Positions 29,901 through 43,132 of a stretch of DNA of 62,000 bases are shown in pieces. Source of the DNA: Symbiodinium natans (Eukaryota; Sar; Dinophyceae; Suessiales; Symbiodiniaceae); the NCBI GenBank assembly GCA_905221605.1, contig CAJNDS010001369.1, forward strand, positions 1 through 62,000, read 5' to 3'. The stretch's first letter is position 1. Every line of letters begins with the position of its first letter. The notes under the pieces are model-generated. The model was not told the origin of the DNA and did not search any database. It saw only the letters and a program-made list of their open reading frames with translations. The position numbers were made by a program, and so were the translations under genes.

Positions 29901-32900
29901 GACAAATCGATCTGGCATGCATCTAGCACAAATGCAGTGGGATCAACGCAAGTCAGGCCACAAGCTGGGGCTGCAAGCCCAGCACGCACGGAGTTTCGAG
30001 GAAGCATGGCGGAGGCGACGTGAGCTAAGGCAAGGGCAGAGGCTTCGGATTCAGGCTTTGCGAGTGCATGCAAGAACAAGGAAACCTCCACGTGGGCCAT
30101 CTCTGCAGCTGAAGGCGAGGAACAAAGCCCAGGACGCGCCAGCCCTGTAGCCAGCACCATCGGATCAGGATGGCTGAGCCCCCTTAGCGGAAGCAATGAG
30201 CCGAAATTCGCGAGCTGCAGCGTCGAAACTGGGACATCCGAGTGCCCGGAGCTGTGTGACGAAATGACGGGACCAGAATGCATGTGGTCCAGCACCAGAG
30301 CTGTAGGATCAAGCCGAGACTCTCCGCAGATGGGCAAAGGAATGCTTGAACATCCAGGACTGTGCAACATCAATGGCACATCCATCTTTGCGAGGTTTGG
30401 CAGAGACGCTGTTGATTCAGCCTTGGCAAGCGACCGTAGCACTGCCGACAAACCAAGCTGACTTACACCTGCGACTGACAGAATGGATACGAGACCTGAC
30501 CATGACATGCCAGATACCAACGTGAGAACGTCAGCACAGGCCGGACCTCGGACAAGCGACGGCGAGCCAGGAATCGCATAGTCCAAGACAGGAGCAGCGA
30601 CACCGGGGCGTTCAAGAGACCTTAATGATGACAAGGAACCCAGTTGCAGAGAATCCAGGGCTGGCACGGCAGAGCCCAGGCTCGCGGGACTGTGAGGAGG
30701 AAGCAAGAGGCCCGGTTGTAGGGGGTCCGTAGCTGACAGCAAGGATAGAGGGCCTGTACAGAGCACGCCACTCACGGGCAAAAGTGGCCCCGACTTAGTA
30801 GGAGACTGCAATGTCGACAGCGAGTCGAACTGGGCAAGGCCCAGAGCCAGAAGTGGCAAACCGGCCTGCGCAGGTGATCGCACTGGCAGCACTAGTTCTG
30901 CACCGGCGAGTTTCAGCACAAGTGGCATGGTTCCCAGTCGTGAGAGACTTCTTGCCAGCGCGCTCGGACCGAGGCGAGTTGTTTGTATTACTGACAAAAA
31001 GAACACGAAGCCGAGACGCCCCAAGCCTGGAACCGTAGCTGAGAATCCCATCTTCGCCATGCTCCGCGACGACGCCATGCTGCCTATGTGAGTGTAGGCG
31101 GACACAAACGAGGCGGGGCCAAGGCAGCCCATGTGTCTGAGAGGCGTCATCGACCCTAAGCTCATAGGAGAAAACGCAAGCACGGATGACTCGCAGTGTG
31201 CAGAACTTCGTGGAGGCGGCAGTGATTCCGCATGCATCGTCTCGGTCACAAACAGAAGGAAGACAAAGCCCACGCAGGTCAGACCGACAACCAGCAGCCT
31301 CGAGCCAAGGCAACTAAAGCTTCTCAAAAGCGAAAACGCTTCTAAACTTGCTGCTTGGAATGGCAGCATGGACGCATCAGGACGGCTCAAGCTGCGTGAG
31401 AGTAGACTTGCACCCAGAAGCGACACACCCAGCACGAGCGAGGGAAAACCCAGGCGATGTGCTTGAAATGCCAAAAGCACAGGATCCAGATGTGTATGGC
31501 TGCGTGACGGCGTTGAGGGATCAGGCCATGCCGCACTCAAGGGTGACATGCCCAGCCCTGTCCTGGCGAAACGTCGAGCGAAGAATGCTGATCCCAACTG
31601 CGCCACGTCAACCACCAGCAGGGCAAACACAAGGCCAACGCATGACATGCCAAATGCAGTTGCCATGGATCCAGACCTCATAAAGCTTTGCGAGGACGAA
31701 ACAGAGGCCGCGTGGGAAGAGCTCAGGGCTGGCAAGTTGGTTCCTAAACACGACAGCCCTCGAGTTGGCATCAGCGAGCCCAGGGCTGCAGTCTCGGTGA
31801 CTGAAAGTAAGGAGAGCAGGTCAGCACGTGTGACGCCGGATGCCGGCGACGTTAAGCCAATCTTGCCAAGACCACGTAGTGACAGAGGGAGCTCCGGCGT
31901 AGAATGGTCCAGCGATGGTAGGGAGCTGTCTACGCGCGCAAAACTTTGCGGTGCAGGTGAAGCGCCGGGGTGAACCGTGTCAGCTGCAAACAATGAGGAG
32001 CAGGAGCCGACCCGAGCTATACCAGTGGTTGGAACAACAGGGCCAGGACAGGCCGTCGATCGAGGAGGCGACGACGAGCCGCATCTAGCAAACTGAAAAG
32101 TGGGCACGGGGAGGCCTGGGCAGGCAAAGGACCTAAGAAAGACCGTTAAGCCCAAGCAGGTGTCATCCAGCAGAAGTAGCTGAAGCTCTGGCCGAGCAGT
32201 GTTATACACCAAAGCAACGGAGCCAGCGCGACCGACCGACTGCGAGGACGAGGCAGTGTCTACGTGACCATAGCCGGAGATCGGCACAGCTAGCTCTGGT
32301 TTGGAGAAGCTCCGGGTCGAAACAGGCACGCCCAGGCGGGTACTCTCTGTAACGAGCAGCAAGAAAACGAATCCCAAGCATGTTAAGCCAGAGACAGAGG
32401 CAGTCAGACCAGCCCTGCAGAATTGCTGCAGCGAGGGTGCAAAGCCCAGCTTTGCAACGCCAGGAGCAAGCACGCTTAGATCCATGCGGGCGCGTCTGCG
32501 GAGGAACGTCGGAAGCCCTGTATAGCACCCATCTGGCAACAGCATCAAAGACGCTGATCGCGCAGCAGAGGAAACCAACGATGTGATGCCCGGCTGCGAG
32601 AAGCTTCGCAACGAAGGCGGAGCGCCAGGATGTGTAGGATCCGGGACTGACAATGATGAGCTCACGTGGGTAAGGGACCGCAGAAGCAAAACGGACCCGG
32701 TCCTTGGCATGTCTACAACAGAAAGGCTGAAGAGTGATCCATGTCTGGATGGGCCAGGCATGGACACAGAGGCTTCTGGCTGAAGAAACTGCTGTGACAA
32801 CGGCATCAGACCTGAAGTCAAGTAGTCAGGAGTAAAAAGCGGCAAAGCTATCCATGCACGGCTCCTTGTTGGCAAGGGAAGGTCTGGCGTAGCGCAGCCA

Positions 32901-35900
32901 AGCACCGAAAGTGAGAAGATAGGTCCCACCGCGCTGACGCCAGTGGCAGCTGTCGGGCTTCCAAGCCGAGCCATGGACCTTACAGGAAAGAAACTCCCCG
33001 GATGGCTTATGTCCAAAGTCATTGTTGCGAAGCCAAATCGCGCAGCACTTCTCACAGGCACCGAGCTGTCGAGCTGCACAAGATCCGGCGCAAGCAGGCG
33101 TGATCCTGAACGCCCCACACCTACCAAGGAGCATGCGAAGCCAAGGCGGGCGAAGCTTCGAACGGCTGTCAGCGACCCGAAATCGAAGAAGCCAAGAACC
33201 GAAGCAGCGCTGCTAGAGCGGGCCCGCTTTTGTGCAAGAGGGGGGGAACCAATGTGGCTGCAGTCTGGGACAGGCATGCGGAAGAGCAAGCCCGCGCATG
33301 CCATGCCAGGCACAAAGGCCGTCACGCCCAGACAAGCGTGACTTCTCATCAGAGCCACGGGACCCACGTTCGAGCAGCACAAGACAGGCATGGCGGCTCC
33401 TGTTTGTGTCATGCTCCTTGTGGAAGGGGGCAGCTCTGGAGGAGCAGAGTCCACCACAGAGGGTGAGGACACAGGGCCAGCTCTGGAGATGCCGGACAAG
33501 AGCAAAAGGGCACCCAGTCGAGCAAGGCTGCGCGTCGGTGCCGGGCTTCCCAGTTGGGACGCGTCGGACACGAAAGCCATAGCTGCCAATCATGCAGAGC
33601 TCTTCAGGAGCGATGCAAGACCGGGATTTGCAAAATCACAGACAAGCGTGCTTAACCCAGGCCGGGCTAATGCGCTGACAGGCACCCCGGAGCCCACGTG
33701 AGCCAGGCTTCGTGACAACAGTAAAGAAGCAGGACGACTGCATTGGGACACGAGCAGGGATAAGCCGATGTGAGCAAAGGATCGGATCAAAATCTGGTCG
33801 TCGAATTGGATGTAGTCCGCGATGGACACCATGCCGGCGTAGTTCAGCTTCACAAAGCCAAAGGCCGACAAGTTGAAACCAGAGCGGCAGACTGATCGAG
33901 CTGGTGAGCACGAGCTTGCATGGCCAAAGTTCAGTGCAAAGACTGGCGAGTTCAGGCGAGCATAGCTGCGTGCCACAAGCGAAGGCCCTAACCTACTGTC
34001 CTCTGTGATTGACAGTTTGGAAACAAAGCCCAGGCGGCTTAGACCAAAAACAGGTGTGAAAAGACCAAGACACGACAAGCTACGAGGAGACGGTGGAAGC
34101 TCTGCGTGGCAACGGTCTAACAATGGCAAGGTAAAGCCTGAGCGCACGAAGCTTCGCGCGGGCATGGCCGAGGCGAGGTTCACCGAGTCTAAGATCGCCG
34201 GCCTCGGTTCCAAGCGTGCGATGGAGAAGAGAGGGGACGCAGAACCCGGCCGAGCACAGCTTCGTGAGAACATCGGCGACCCAAGGTGCGCCATGCCAGA
34301 GAGCAAGGCTGCCGGTCCTAAACGTCCGAGAGACTGCGCCAACAAGACAGGTCCCACCGTACTGAAACCCATGGTAGAAACCACAGCATCGGCACAAGAG
34401 AACGCTTGAACCGATGGTGGGGAATCTATGACACTCAGGTCCACAACTGGTGAGGAGAAGCAGCTTCCCAAGTGTGTCAGTCCAGATACGGGCATGGTCA
34501 GCGCAGGGCGGGCAAGGCTGCGCAGCAACAGGAATGCACCCGGGTGCCCCATGAAGAGGGCCGACATTGGCACTTCTGGGCGTGCACAACTTCTAGTCAC
34601 CAGTGCAGAGTCCAAGCTGACGTCCAAGGCGGCAAGTGAGCTGCCGAGACGCCCAGCTGAAATAGCAGACGGCGGCAGCTCAGCGCGACCGGAACTTTGC
34701 AGAAACGGTGTAAAGCCAGGGCGCAAGAAATCCAAGACCAAGAGCGTGGAACCCATGCAAACAGGTGACCTGATTGACAGCAAGAAGCCCGTATGCAAAC
34801 CGCCCACCACCAACAAAGCGAATACGCTACCTGAGCGACAGAGGCCGGCCATCGCAGCCGACGTGCCTGCCCAAGCAAGACTCCTCAGAGGCAGCGAGGC
34901 CTCGAGGCTCGAAAAGTCCATCGCCGAAATCCCTGTGCCGATGCATGAGAAGCTGCGCGAGACCGGGGAGAAACCCGCATTCGCAACATCTGCCACGGAC
35001 AGGCTGAAGGTTAGTTCCACTCAAGCCGTTCCAAAAGTTGGTGCTATTGCCTCAAGACAAGCAAGAGCTTGCATCGGCAGGAACGAGTCCAGGGTAGAGA
35101 AGCCCAATGCTGGCAGCATCAAAGCAGTTCTTGCAAGAGACTTCAACAAAAGAGGCGATCCGATGAAGGCACCGTCTGAGGCTGGCAACGGAGGGCTCAT
35201 GCACGTTATGCTCATGACAGGCAAAGCAAAGCCGAGGCATGCCAAGCTCTTCGGCAGCGGGAAAGGCCCCGAGTGCGTGGATTGCAGTGCTGGCATGGTA
35301 GAATCTACGTGACACAGGCTTCGAGTCAGCGAGGCCAAGCCTAAATTACCCACCTCCAAGACCAGCAGCGTGTACAGGAAGCCGACTCGGGTCAAACCTA
35401 TCAAGCTGAGCGAGCAGCCAAAACAGCCGACTTGCCGCAGCGGCAAGAAAAGCCCAAGATGCGAGAAACTTAAGGTCAAAGCTGGGCTGTCAGGACGGGC
35501 AGGCGCCCGGAGAGGCAGAGACGACCCGGGAGTTGCAGTGTCGACAGCAAGCGGCGAGAAGCAACTGCCCAGACGACTTATTCCAATCGTGGGAGCAGAT
35601 GCTTCGAGACATGAGGAGATGCGCAAAGACAGCAGGGAACCTGACTGGGAAGCATCCGAGAGCACCAGACTCGAGCCGGTGCAGGCAAAGCTTTGCAGTA
35701 GCACCGTTGGCCCAAGCTGGGCAAAGTCCAGCAGTGAGGGTACACTGCCCACGCACGCATTCCCGAAAACCAGAACAAAGCTGCCCGACCGACCACGATG
35801 CCGTAGAAATGGAAAGGGGCCAGTCCCGACATGTGCCGTGGCCGACATTGTAGGGCCGATGCATGCCATGCTTTGCGGTGGTGGAGAAAGCCCCGTGGTC

Positions 35901-38900
35901 GCCAAGTTCAGCACAAGCAGCACAAAGACGGAGCCTGCTCTGGCCAGGCCAAGCAGCGAAGTTGCAGAGCCAACGCGTGCAAAGCTATGAGGGGACGTGA
36001 TTGGCTCAGGTGTCGCAAAGTCCATCACAAGAGTCGGAGGGCTTATCCAGGAGAACGATCGTATTGCAGCCGCAAGGCCGAGACGGACGGAGTCTACCAC
36101 TGGCAGAGAGAAGAGAAAGCCCATGCGTGACAGACCAAAGCAAAACACCAGCAACTCTGCACGGCCGTACTGGCGCAACAATGAAGCCACACCCACGTGT
36201 TGAAGGCCCAGTGCCGACAACGCCGAGCTAAGCCAACTGAAGCTGTGAAACAACGGAGATGAGCCCACGGATGCGAAGTTTGATGCCAACGAGAGGGAGC
36301 CAATCGTCGAGCGACCGAATATGCTCACCATGCTGCCCGCATGAGCGAGATTCTTCAGCGAAACAGCCGAATCCGTCTGCAAGGAGTCCGAGGCAGACGC
36401 AGCTAGTCCGAGCCGGCCATAGCTGTGTAGGAGCACAGGGACATCAGCATTTAGAAACTCAACAGCTAGTAGCAAGAATACGGATTCTGGACAGCTGACA
36501 GAACTGGCTGAAATTGGTGTCCCTGGCCATGCAGAGGAGTGCAGGAGAAGCGAAGATCCTAAGACCGCACTTTGAAAGACTGGCGAGCCGAAGCCCAGTC
36601 TGCCAAGGCTTCGAGCTAGCGGTATGCTTCCCATGCTCGTGGAATCAAAGGCCAACATTGATAGACCGGGCCTGGAAAGAGACCGAATCATCATAGCGGA
36701 GTCAAGTTGGGTAGCCTCGATGACGAACAGGGAGAAGAGGAATCCGACGCTTGTCAAGCCAGCGGCAGGCACGCTTGATCCCGAGCGATTGGGTGACTGA
36801 AGTGGCAGAGCGCTGCCAACATGTGTGCAGTCAGGAGCTGAGAATGCGCTGCCAGGCCAGGCTAAACATTGAGGAAACGCCAATGGGTCTGACTGAGCCA
36901 TGTCAGCAGTTGACGCTCTGGAACCAGGTCAGAAGCATGATCTCGGCGACATGCTAGCTTCTGGATTGGTGGCACTTGGCACAAGCAAAGGGAAGACTGG
37001 CCCTGCGCAGGCCAAGCCCATAGCAAGTGCCGACAGTCCCACCTTGGCAGAGTTGCGCAACAACAGCTGAAACCCCGAAGTCGCAAGTTGAAGTACGGGC
37101 ACATCTGGTTCTAGGCGCGTGGGGGATCTCACAAGCAAGGATGCTTCGAGGTGCACCTCTTCAGTGACAAACAGCGAGGAAACAGGGCCTGGCCGTCCAA
37201 TGCCTGCGGCAGACGCCAGGACACCAGCTCAAGCTGGACTTTGAAGTGACAAGACCGGCTCCACGTTCACCCTGTTGAGAGCGAAGGGCGATAAGTCAAG
37301 ACGTACCAGTGACTGTGGAAACAAGAGCAAGTCCAGTTCCACCATTCCCAGCAAAAATAGCGCAAAGTCAAGCCGGAGCTGGCCGGAGACAGAAGCAAAC
37401 GGCCCCACGTGATAGTAGCTTCTTGATGGCACGACGCTCCCGAGATTGCTGAATTGCAACACTGATGCAACAAAACCAACGCGGGCAAAGGTCTTGGCGA
37501 ACGAAAGGGCCTCCAAATGGCACAGTTCAGCGGCGGACAAGCTGAACAACAACCCTGAGCAAGTCAAGCCCATCACAGAAGCAGGTGAACCCGCCCTGAC
37601 GGAGGTTTGGGCTGGCGAAACAAAGCCCGCATTCATGTAGTTCAGTGCAGAGATTGCTGGATCAGGTCTTGACATCGATTGTGCTGGCAAGAGGAGGTCA
37701 GGATGCAGAAAGTCGGCCACTGGCAGCAAGGATAGCAAGCCCGTTCGATAGGTCCCGTATGCTGCCGTTGATGTACCGGGCTGCGCCATCGATTTCAAGA
37801 GCATCGGCGATCCCAGGCTAGCAGGTTCAACCACAGACAATGCCGAGTCCAAATGCCCACAACTGCGAAGAGTCGAGAAAGCTCCCATGTGAGCGGAATC
37901 GAGGACTGGCAGAGATGGTTCGCAGCAGAGATTTTTAGTGACAGGCAAGAGGAAGTCAGAACATTGAAAGCTTCTGAGTGGAGGAACAAGGTCAGGTTTC
38001 AGGAAGTCAAAGGCAAAGGCTGCCGGCTCCACCCAAGCTGAGCTTTGTATCGAAAGCGGCAAAGCTGGAGTTGCGCGGCCCAATGCAAAAACCGCTGTGC
38101 CCAAACACGCGGAAGCCCGTGCAGCCGCCAAGGTGCCAAGGTGTGCACACTCCATCACCAGAGGCAAGGACACGGATCCCGAGCTCGAAAGACCAATGGC
38201 TGCTGAGCTGCTGCCTAGATGCGACGCCGCTCGAGTTAGCATTGGGCTACCCAACCTACAAAAGCTCAGCACTAGCGCCCCCAAAGCCAGGCGCGCAGGT
38301 GATTGCAGGAACGGCACTGAACCAATATGTGAGTATCCAAGCACAGGCGCTTGCAACCCTGACCTGGTTGAACCCAGGCCCGACAACACTGAATCTGAGC
38401 AAGCAGAACAACGCGAAAACAGGAAGGAGCTCGCATGGGCAGGGCCTGGCACTGAAGGGGCCAAGCCTGATCACGAACGGCTTCGCGGAAACGCCACGGA
38501 TCCAGGGTGAGTGGACTCGTGGGCTGGTGGCAAGGACAAGGAGCCATAACGGCTGCAGCCCGTGGCCGATGGAGATGCGCCCAACTATGCAAAGGCTCTC
38601 GTTGGCAGAGGCGGGTCTAATTGCGAAGGGTCTGGCAGAGGCAGACTTGCCCCTACCCACGCAAGTGACCGCAGAAGCACGGTTGAACCAATAGCAGCCA
38701 CGTCAGTTGCTGACAAGAAGAAACAGGACCCGAGCCACGCTGACCCTAGCAATGGCGCAAAGGCACCCAATGCAACCAAACCCTGAGGGGGCGAAGGTAG
38801 GCCTGTACGCACAGGGTCAGCCACAGGAGGCATCAGACCAGCCTGAAGGCAAGATCGGGCAAACAGTGCGAAGCCCAACACGGTGAGATCAGGAGCCAAC

Positions 38901-41773
38901 AGTACGGCACCAAGACGCAAGGCACAAACGAGAAACACTGCGGGGCCTGCGTACCCAAAATTGTGAGGAGGCATTGGGAGCTCAATCTGCACAGAATCGA
39001 GGATTGACGCAGCTAGGCTCAGGCACGCAAAGGATCGCGGCAGAAGGAACGAATCAAGTGAAGCTGTCCCGGGTACCGATACCATCAATCCCAGCTTCGT
39101 GAAGGATCGCATGGACGACGGGGGCTCGAATTGCGCCATGTCAGCCGCAGACAAAGGGGAGACTAACCCCAAATTTACCAATCCCGTGGTTGGCGCTGAC
39201 ACACCTGCCCGGATGAACCTTCGCAAGGGCGGTGCGGATCCCGAGCGGGCATGCCTCGGCACTAGAACTGTACTTTCCAGCCAGGCGAGCGAACGCAGTG
39301 AAAGCGCAGAACCAGAATTCACAGAGCTGGGAGCAGACAACGCAGAGTCCAGACGCGTTATCCCCAGAGCCACTGACGTGAGGCCCACTCAAGCAAGTGA
39401 CTGTGGGGCTGAAGGGGAACCCAAGTGCACAAGGTTTGATGCGAGCATGGCAGGATCTGCGCAGCAGGAGGACCGCAGCAGCACCAAGGGTCCCATGTGA
39501 CTGAAGCCTGAGGCAAAGGTCGCCAGCTCTGAGTGTGCGAAGCTCCTGGCAAAGGCTGGGAAGCCAGCTCGCGCAGAATCCACCACAGGCAGCGCGGACA
39601 AGGAGCCGAGACGAGACAGGCCGGAAGTCAACGTTGGGATGGCCACATGGCAAGGACTACGCAGCGGAAGCAAAGCATCCATCTTGTGGAAGCCGGGGAC
39701 GAACATCATGGGCTCAACACATGCACTGCTTCTTGAGAGCATTGCGAAAGCTGGGTTCACACTGTCGAGCAATAGCAGAACTAGTCCAACTCTCGCGAGG
39801 GATTGTGATGGCAACGCAGGGTCTGATTCTGCTCTGGCCAAAGCAGGGGCGGCAAGGCCTGGACAAGCCCAGCTTTGTGATGACGCGGGGGGCCCTACAG
39901 AACAGTAGTCACAGGCTGGGAGAAAGAGTTCAAGCCGTGATGATCCCAAGAGTGACGGACTGCTCGCAATCCGAGCAGGGCTGTGCAGTGGCACCAAGAA
40001 CCCCAAGTGCGCCGTAGACAAGGCCATCAAAACAGGGCCCAAACATGCGGGGGACTGCAAAAATGCGGTTGCGCCTGGATTGGTGAGATCCAGCACGGGC
40101 ATCGGGACATCGGGCGCAGCCGAACCTGATGCCGAAGCTGCACTGCCCGAACACGTCAACGACCGCAGCAACAACAGTAAGCCGAGCTTTGCGAAGCCAG
40201 AGGCAAATGCCGCCGAACCGCACCGAGCCGGCGAGCGGAGAGGCACTGGGCTCCCCGATAGAACACCGTCCGGAACCGGCAGACGGAAGCCTGGCCGGGA
40301 CGTGCGTGTGGCCAACAAGGGAAAGCCGGAATGAGCCACGGACCTTGAGAGCAGTGTGGATCCCGACGTCACGTAACCAGAAACAGGCGTGGCAAAGTTT
40401 ATTTGACAGAGGCTGCGAGGGGACGGTGTCAAGCCCGTGTGAGCGGAATCCAAGGCCAGGACCGTGGAAGCTGTGCGAGACGCGCTGAACACAAAAAGCA
40501 CGGCATCCACTTAGCCAAACTGCCTCAGAACCGATAACATACCCAACGTAGAAAGGCCAAATGCCAACATCGTTGGGTTCGGGTGCGAGGATGACCGTGG
40601 AGACACTGATGGATCAGCATGCCCGCTGTCTGAGACCAGAAGGAGCAGGCCTATCCTGACCCCACCGAACAAGCTCGGTGCTGTACCCGGTCGTGAGTGC
40701 TGCTTCAAGGGTGAAGGTGGTTCGGTTTGCAAGGAGTCCGAAGCTAGCAGCGCCAATGACACGCGGGCGAATGACTGAGCTGGCAGCACAAGGCCTGGCC
40801 TCACATAGTCGAGCGCCGAGGCTGAAACTTCTGAACAAACGCTACCGCAAGCTGACAATGTGCTCCCAAGTCTTCCAAAAGCTCGTGGTGGCAGGACAAG
40901 TCCTGGGTGTAAGGAGTCAGGAACTAGCACAGCAGGACCTAGCCAAGCAAAACTTTGAGCTGGCATCAGGGAATCAAAGTAGACCTTTCCCAGGGCGGAC
41001 ACGCTGCTTGGTCCAAAGCTAAACTTGCCGGAAACAAGGAGAGCTAGCTCGGTACGTACGGGCATCCGTATCGATAGCAAGAGGCCCAAGTGTAAGAGGT
41101 CAAGTGCAGATGACTCACCGCCCGTTCAAGCACAAGACCTCAAAGGCAGCACAGATCCAGGCTGCAAAAGGTCCAGGACAGGCAGGAAGAAGTCCACAAT
41201 AGACGTCCGCACCACTGGCAAAGGCAAGCCCGAGCAACAGAAGCTGTGCAGAGAAGTAAGCAAGCCCGGTCGTGTGAAGTCCCCTATGGGAAGAAAAACT
41301 CCCAAACACCCTGATGATTGCACAAAAACTGACAAGCCAGGTTGGGCAACATCAAGGACCAATGGCAAGGACACACTTCCCACACGCGACAGCCCTATTA
41401 CCGACACGCAGCTTCCCACGTGTGCGAGATCTTGCAGCAGCATCATGCTGCCCGAATGGAGGAGGTCCAGAACAAGCGATGCCAAGCCTACCTGAACACA
41501 TGACCGTGTTGGTGGGATGAACCCTGGATGCACGGAACCTGGGGCAGGTGACAAGAAATCGGTTCAGGCACGGCCGAAGACAGAGGGAGAGCTTGACAAG
41601 CTGCCAGAAGCCTGTGCCAACGCAGAGAGTCCCAGGCGCAGGTAGTCCAAAACCAATAGAGCTTGCCCACAGTGCGCAGGGCTGCGGAGAGGCGGCAAAG
41701 AGTCTGAACACAAAGAGTCCAAGGCGAGCATCGCGAACTCCAAGCAGGAAGCTCCGAAAGTCCTCAGAGAATC
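26985..41773 (-). CDS. Array exon block D, 14.8 kb in one frame
   Basis: About 4,930 codons stay in one frame with no net frameshift. Open runs include 560 codons (27,728-29,410), 1,237 (29,876-33,589), 476 (33,590-35,020), 626 (35,021-36,901), 411 (37,229-38,464) and 373 (39,389-40,510). The stops between them, at 27,728, 29,438, 29,876, 33,590, 35,021, 36,929, 37,229, about 38,482, 38,585, 39,389, 40,511, 41,126 and 41,564, all replace unit residue 4. The 1,237-codon run shows the architecture best: 38, 24, 38, 24, 36, 24 and so on, with occasional doubled 24s. None of the open runs starts at a convincing ATG, so they are segments of one exon and not separate genes. Block D ends at ELGVAGSPL at the GT donor. 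Confidence 0.7.
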
Positions 41774-42048
41774 ACTAGTTTGGCACAATCTGACAAGCCC
41801 TACTCAGGATCCCTCTCTCTACGGGGGCCCAAAAAAGGAGACTCTTCTGCAGCTGAGGCTCGGCAGTGCGAAACCAATCCAGCCGTGGGACCGCAAGGAT
41901 GGCGATGGGCCCAGACACGTGAAATCCATCGCCGGAGCCTCAGTCAGAGGAATCGAAGGAAGTCATAACAAAACTGAGACTTCCCACTCCTCCACCCGAG
42001 GTTTGGCTCGAGATTTTGCCACAATTCAGGGTGTCCAGCTCTCCGACG
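41774..42048 (-). other. Unresolved array interruption
   Basis: Joining SLMRSDVTA to TF and GASCLEFAMLAL would rebuild a perfect 36-residue module, but needs a non-standard TC donor. I could not find a GC, GA or GT solution in register. Confidence 0.3.
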
Positions 42049-42120
42049 AGCTGCTGTCACATCCGAGCGCATAAGGCTCCGAAGGGGCATGACCGATCCT
42101 GGACGAGCCAAATCAGCGAC
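42049..42120 (-). CDS. Array mini-exon (unit DLARPGSVMPLR)
   Basis: Opens after CACCTCAG and reads VA, DLARPGSVMPLR, SLMRSDVTA. Lies in unique DNA, in register with neither flank. Confidence 0.5.
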
Positions 42121-42230
42121 CTGAGGTGGTTCCAGCGAATTTCATTTGCCTACTTTCACCCAGTCACCGACTTTTGGAACAGATTGGCTTGAACTGGCTT
42201 CTCGACTCATGAGCTAAGGTTGGAGCCAGC
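42121..42230 (-). other. Unresolved array interruption
   Basis: Short unique DNA between two array mini-exons. A CTCAG|GTC acceptor lies at its low end; the donor is not clear. Confidence 0.3.
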
Positions 42231-42402
42231 GGCAAGAACACAAAGCCTCAGAAAGCCATGTGGACTGACACAGGCCAGTGCGAGGGCTAAATGCTAATAA
42301 TGCAACCATGTCACCCGCACAGCTCAATCCCAATGATGGAGCTGAAACTTCAAGGTGTCCACAGCTTCGCGTTGATGGGATGGATCCTGACTGCAGGAAG
42401 TC
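42231..42402 (-). CDS. Array mini-exon with a 38-residue module
   Basis: Starts exactly at a unit boundary: DFLQSGSIPSTR, SCGHLEVSAPSL, then the 14-residue middle unit GLSCAGDMVALLAF. After SPRTGLCQ the repeat resumes only in the next frame (GFLRLCVLAAGS), the one clear frame-disrupting indel I noticed in array exons. The 3' border is unresolved. Confidence 0.55.
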
Positions 42403-43051
42403 CTGCAGTCCGCTGGGGCATTCAGAATTTCTATGAGCTGATGCGCGTGCACATTGTACTTCTGCTACCAAAGTCGATCGAAGTGATTGTACACTTGCAG
42501 CCAGTGGTCCAGAACCGGCGTCAGCAGGTCGAGCTAGGTAAAGCTTCGCAGAAACAGCCTCAGCATAGCCACAATAGCAGCCTAGCATCTCCCTCTTCCC
42601 CACCCTTCCCCCAAACATAAAAACACCCCAAACGCCTCGTCCATGCGCCAAATTTCGCTTTGGGGTGCCTGAAGCCTCGCAACCCCTTTGAAGAACTCTG
42701 GGACACCTGGGCGACCCCAGACCCCTCGGACCCCACTGGCAACACACGCGCACAGCTTGGGTTGCCCTGCTGCGGCGGCCAACAAATTTTCAAATTGGCT
42801 ACATTTTTTTTATTACAGATTCTGCCAAGTACGGGCATATGTCCTTCCATGTCATTCCCACTCTGTCCCTCTGTCTCTGCAATCACTTTGGAGCTGAAGC
42901 TAATGCTTTCATAAGGCAAGCGACGGAAGCCCAAGACGTAGCATATCAGGGACAGGCAGCGAAGGATCAAGGCGACTTGCCTGCATCCGAGAGTATGCAG
43001 CGCAGTGCATGTCTTTTCAGTGACTGCCTGTCAAGGTGATGGACTGCAGGC
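42403..43051 (-). other. Array intron, 649 nt, GC-AG
   Basis: Donor TTCAAG|GCCTGC, acceptor ACTGCAG|GACTTC. The join is TCSHTGAALPVF, K, DFLQSG: in register apart from one extra Lys. Confidence 0.6.
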
Positions 43052-43132
43052 CTTGAAAACTGGAAGAGCGGCACCTGTGTGACTGCATGTCCTGATGGAG
43101 AGTGTGAAGTCGAGGTGCAGGGGGTCCGGTGC
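43052..43132 (-). CDS. Array mini-exon, exactly 27 codons
   Basis: AP, DPLHLDFTLSIR, TCSHTGAALPVF, K: 81 nt in phase 0 at both ends, with both borders set by placed introns. Its genomic frame differs from blocks D and E. Confidence 0.7.

Noticed and set aside
42403-43051. Homology between the 648-nt and 649-nt introns (20,203 and 42,403)
   Set aside because: The similar lengths look like coincidence; beyond GCCTG the sequences do not match.
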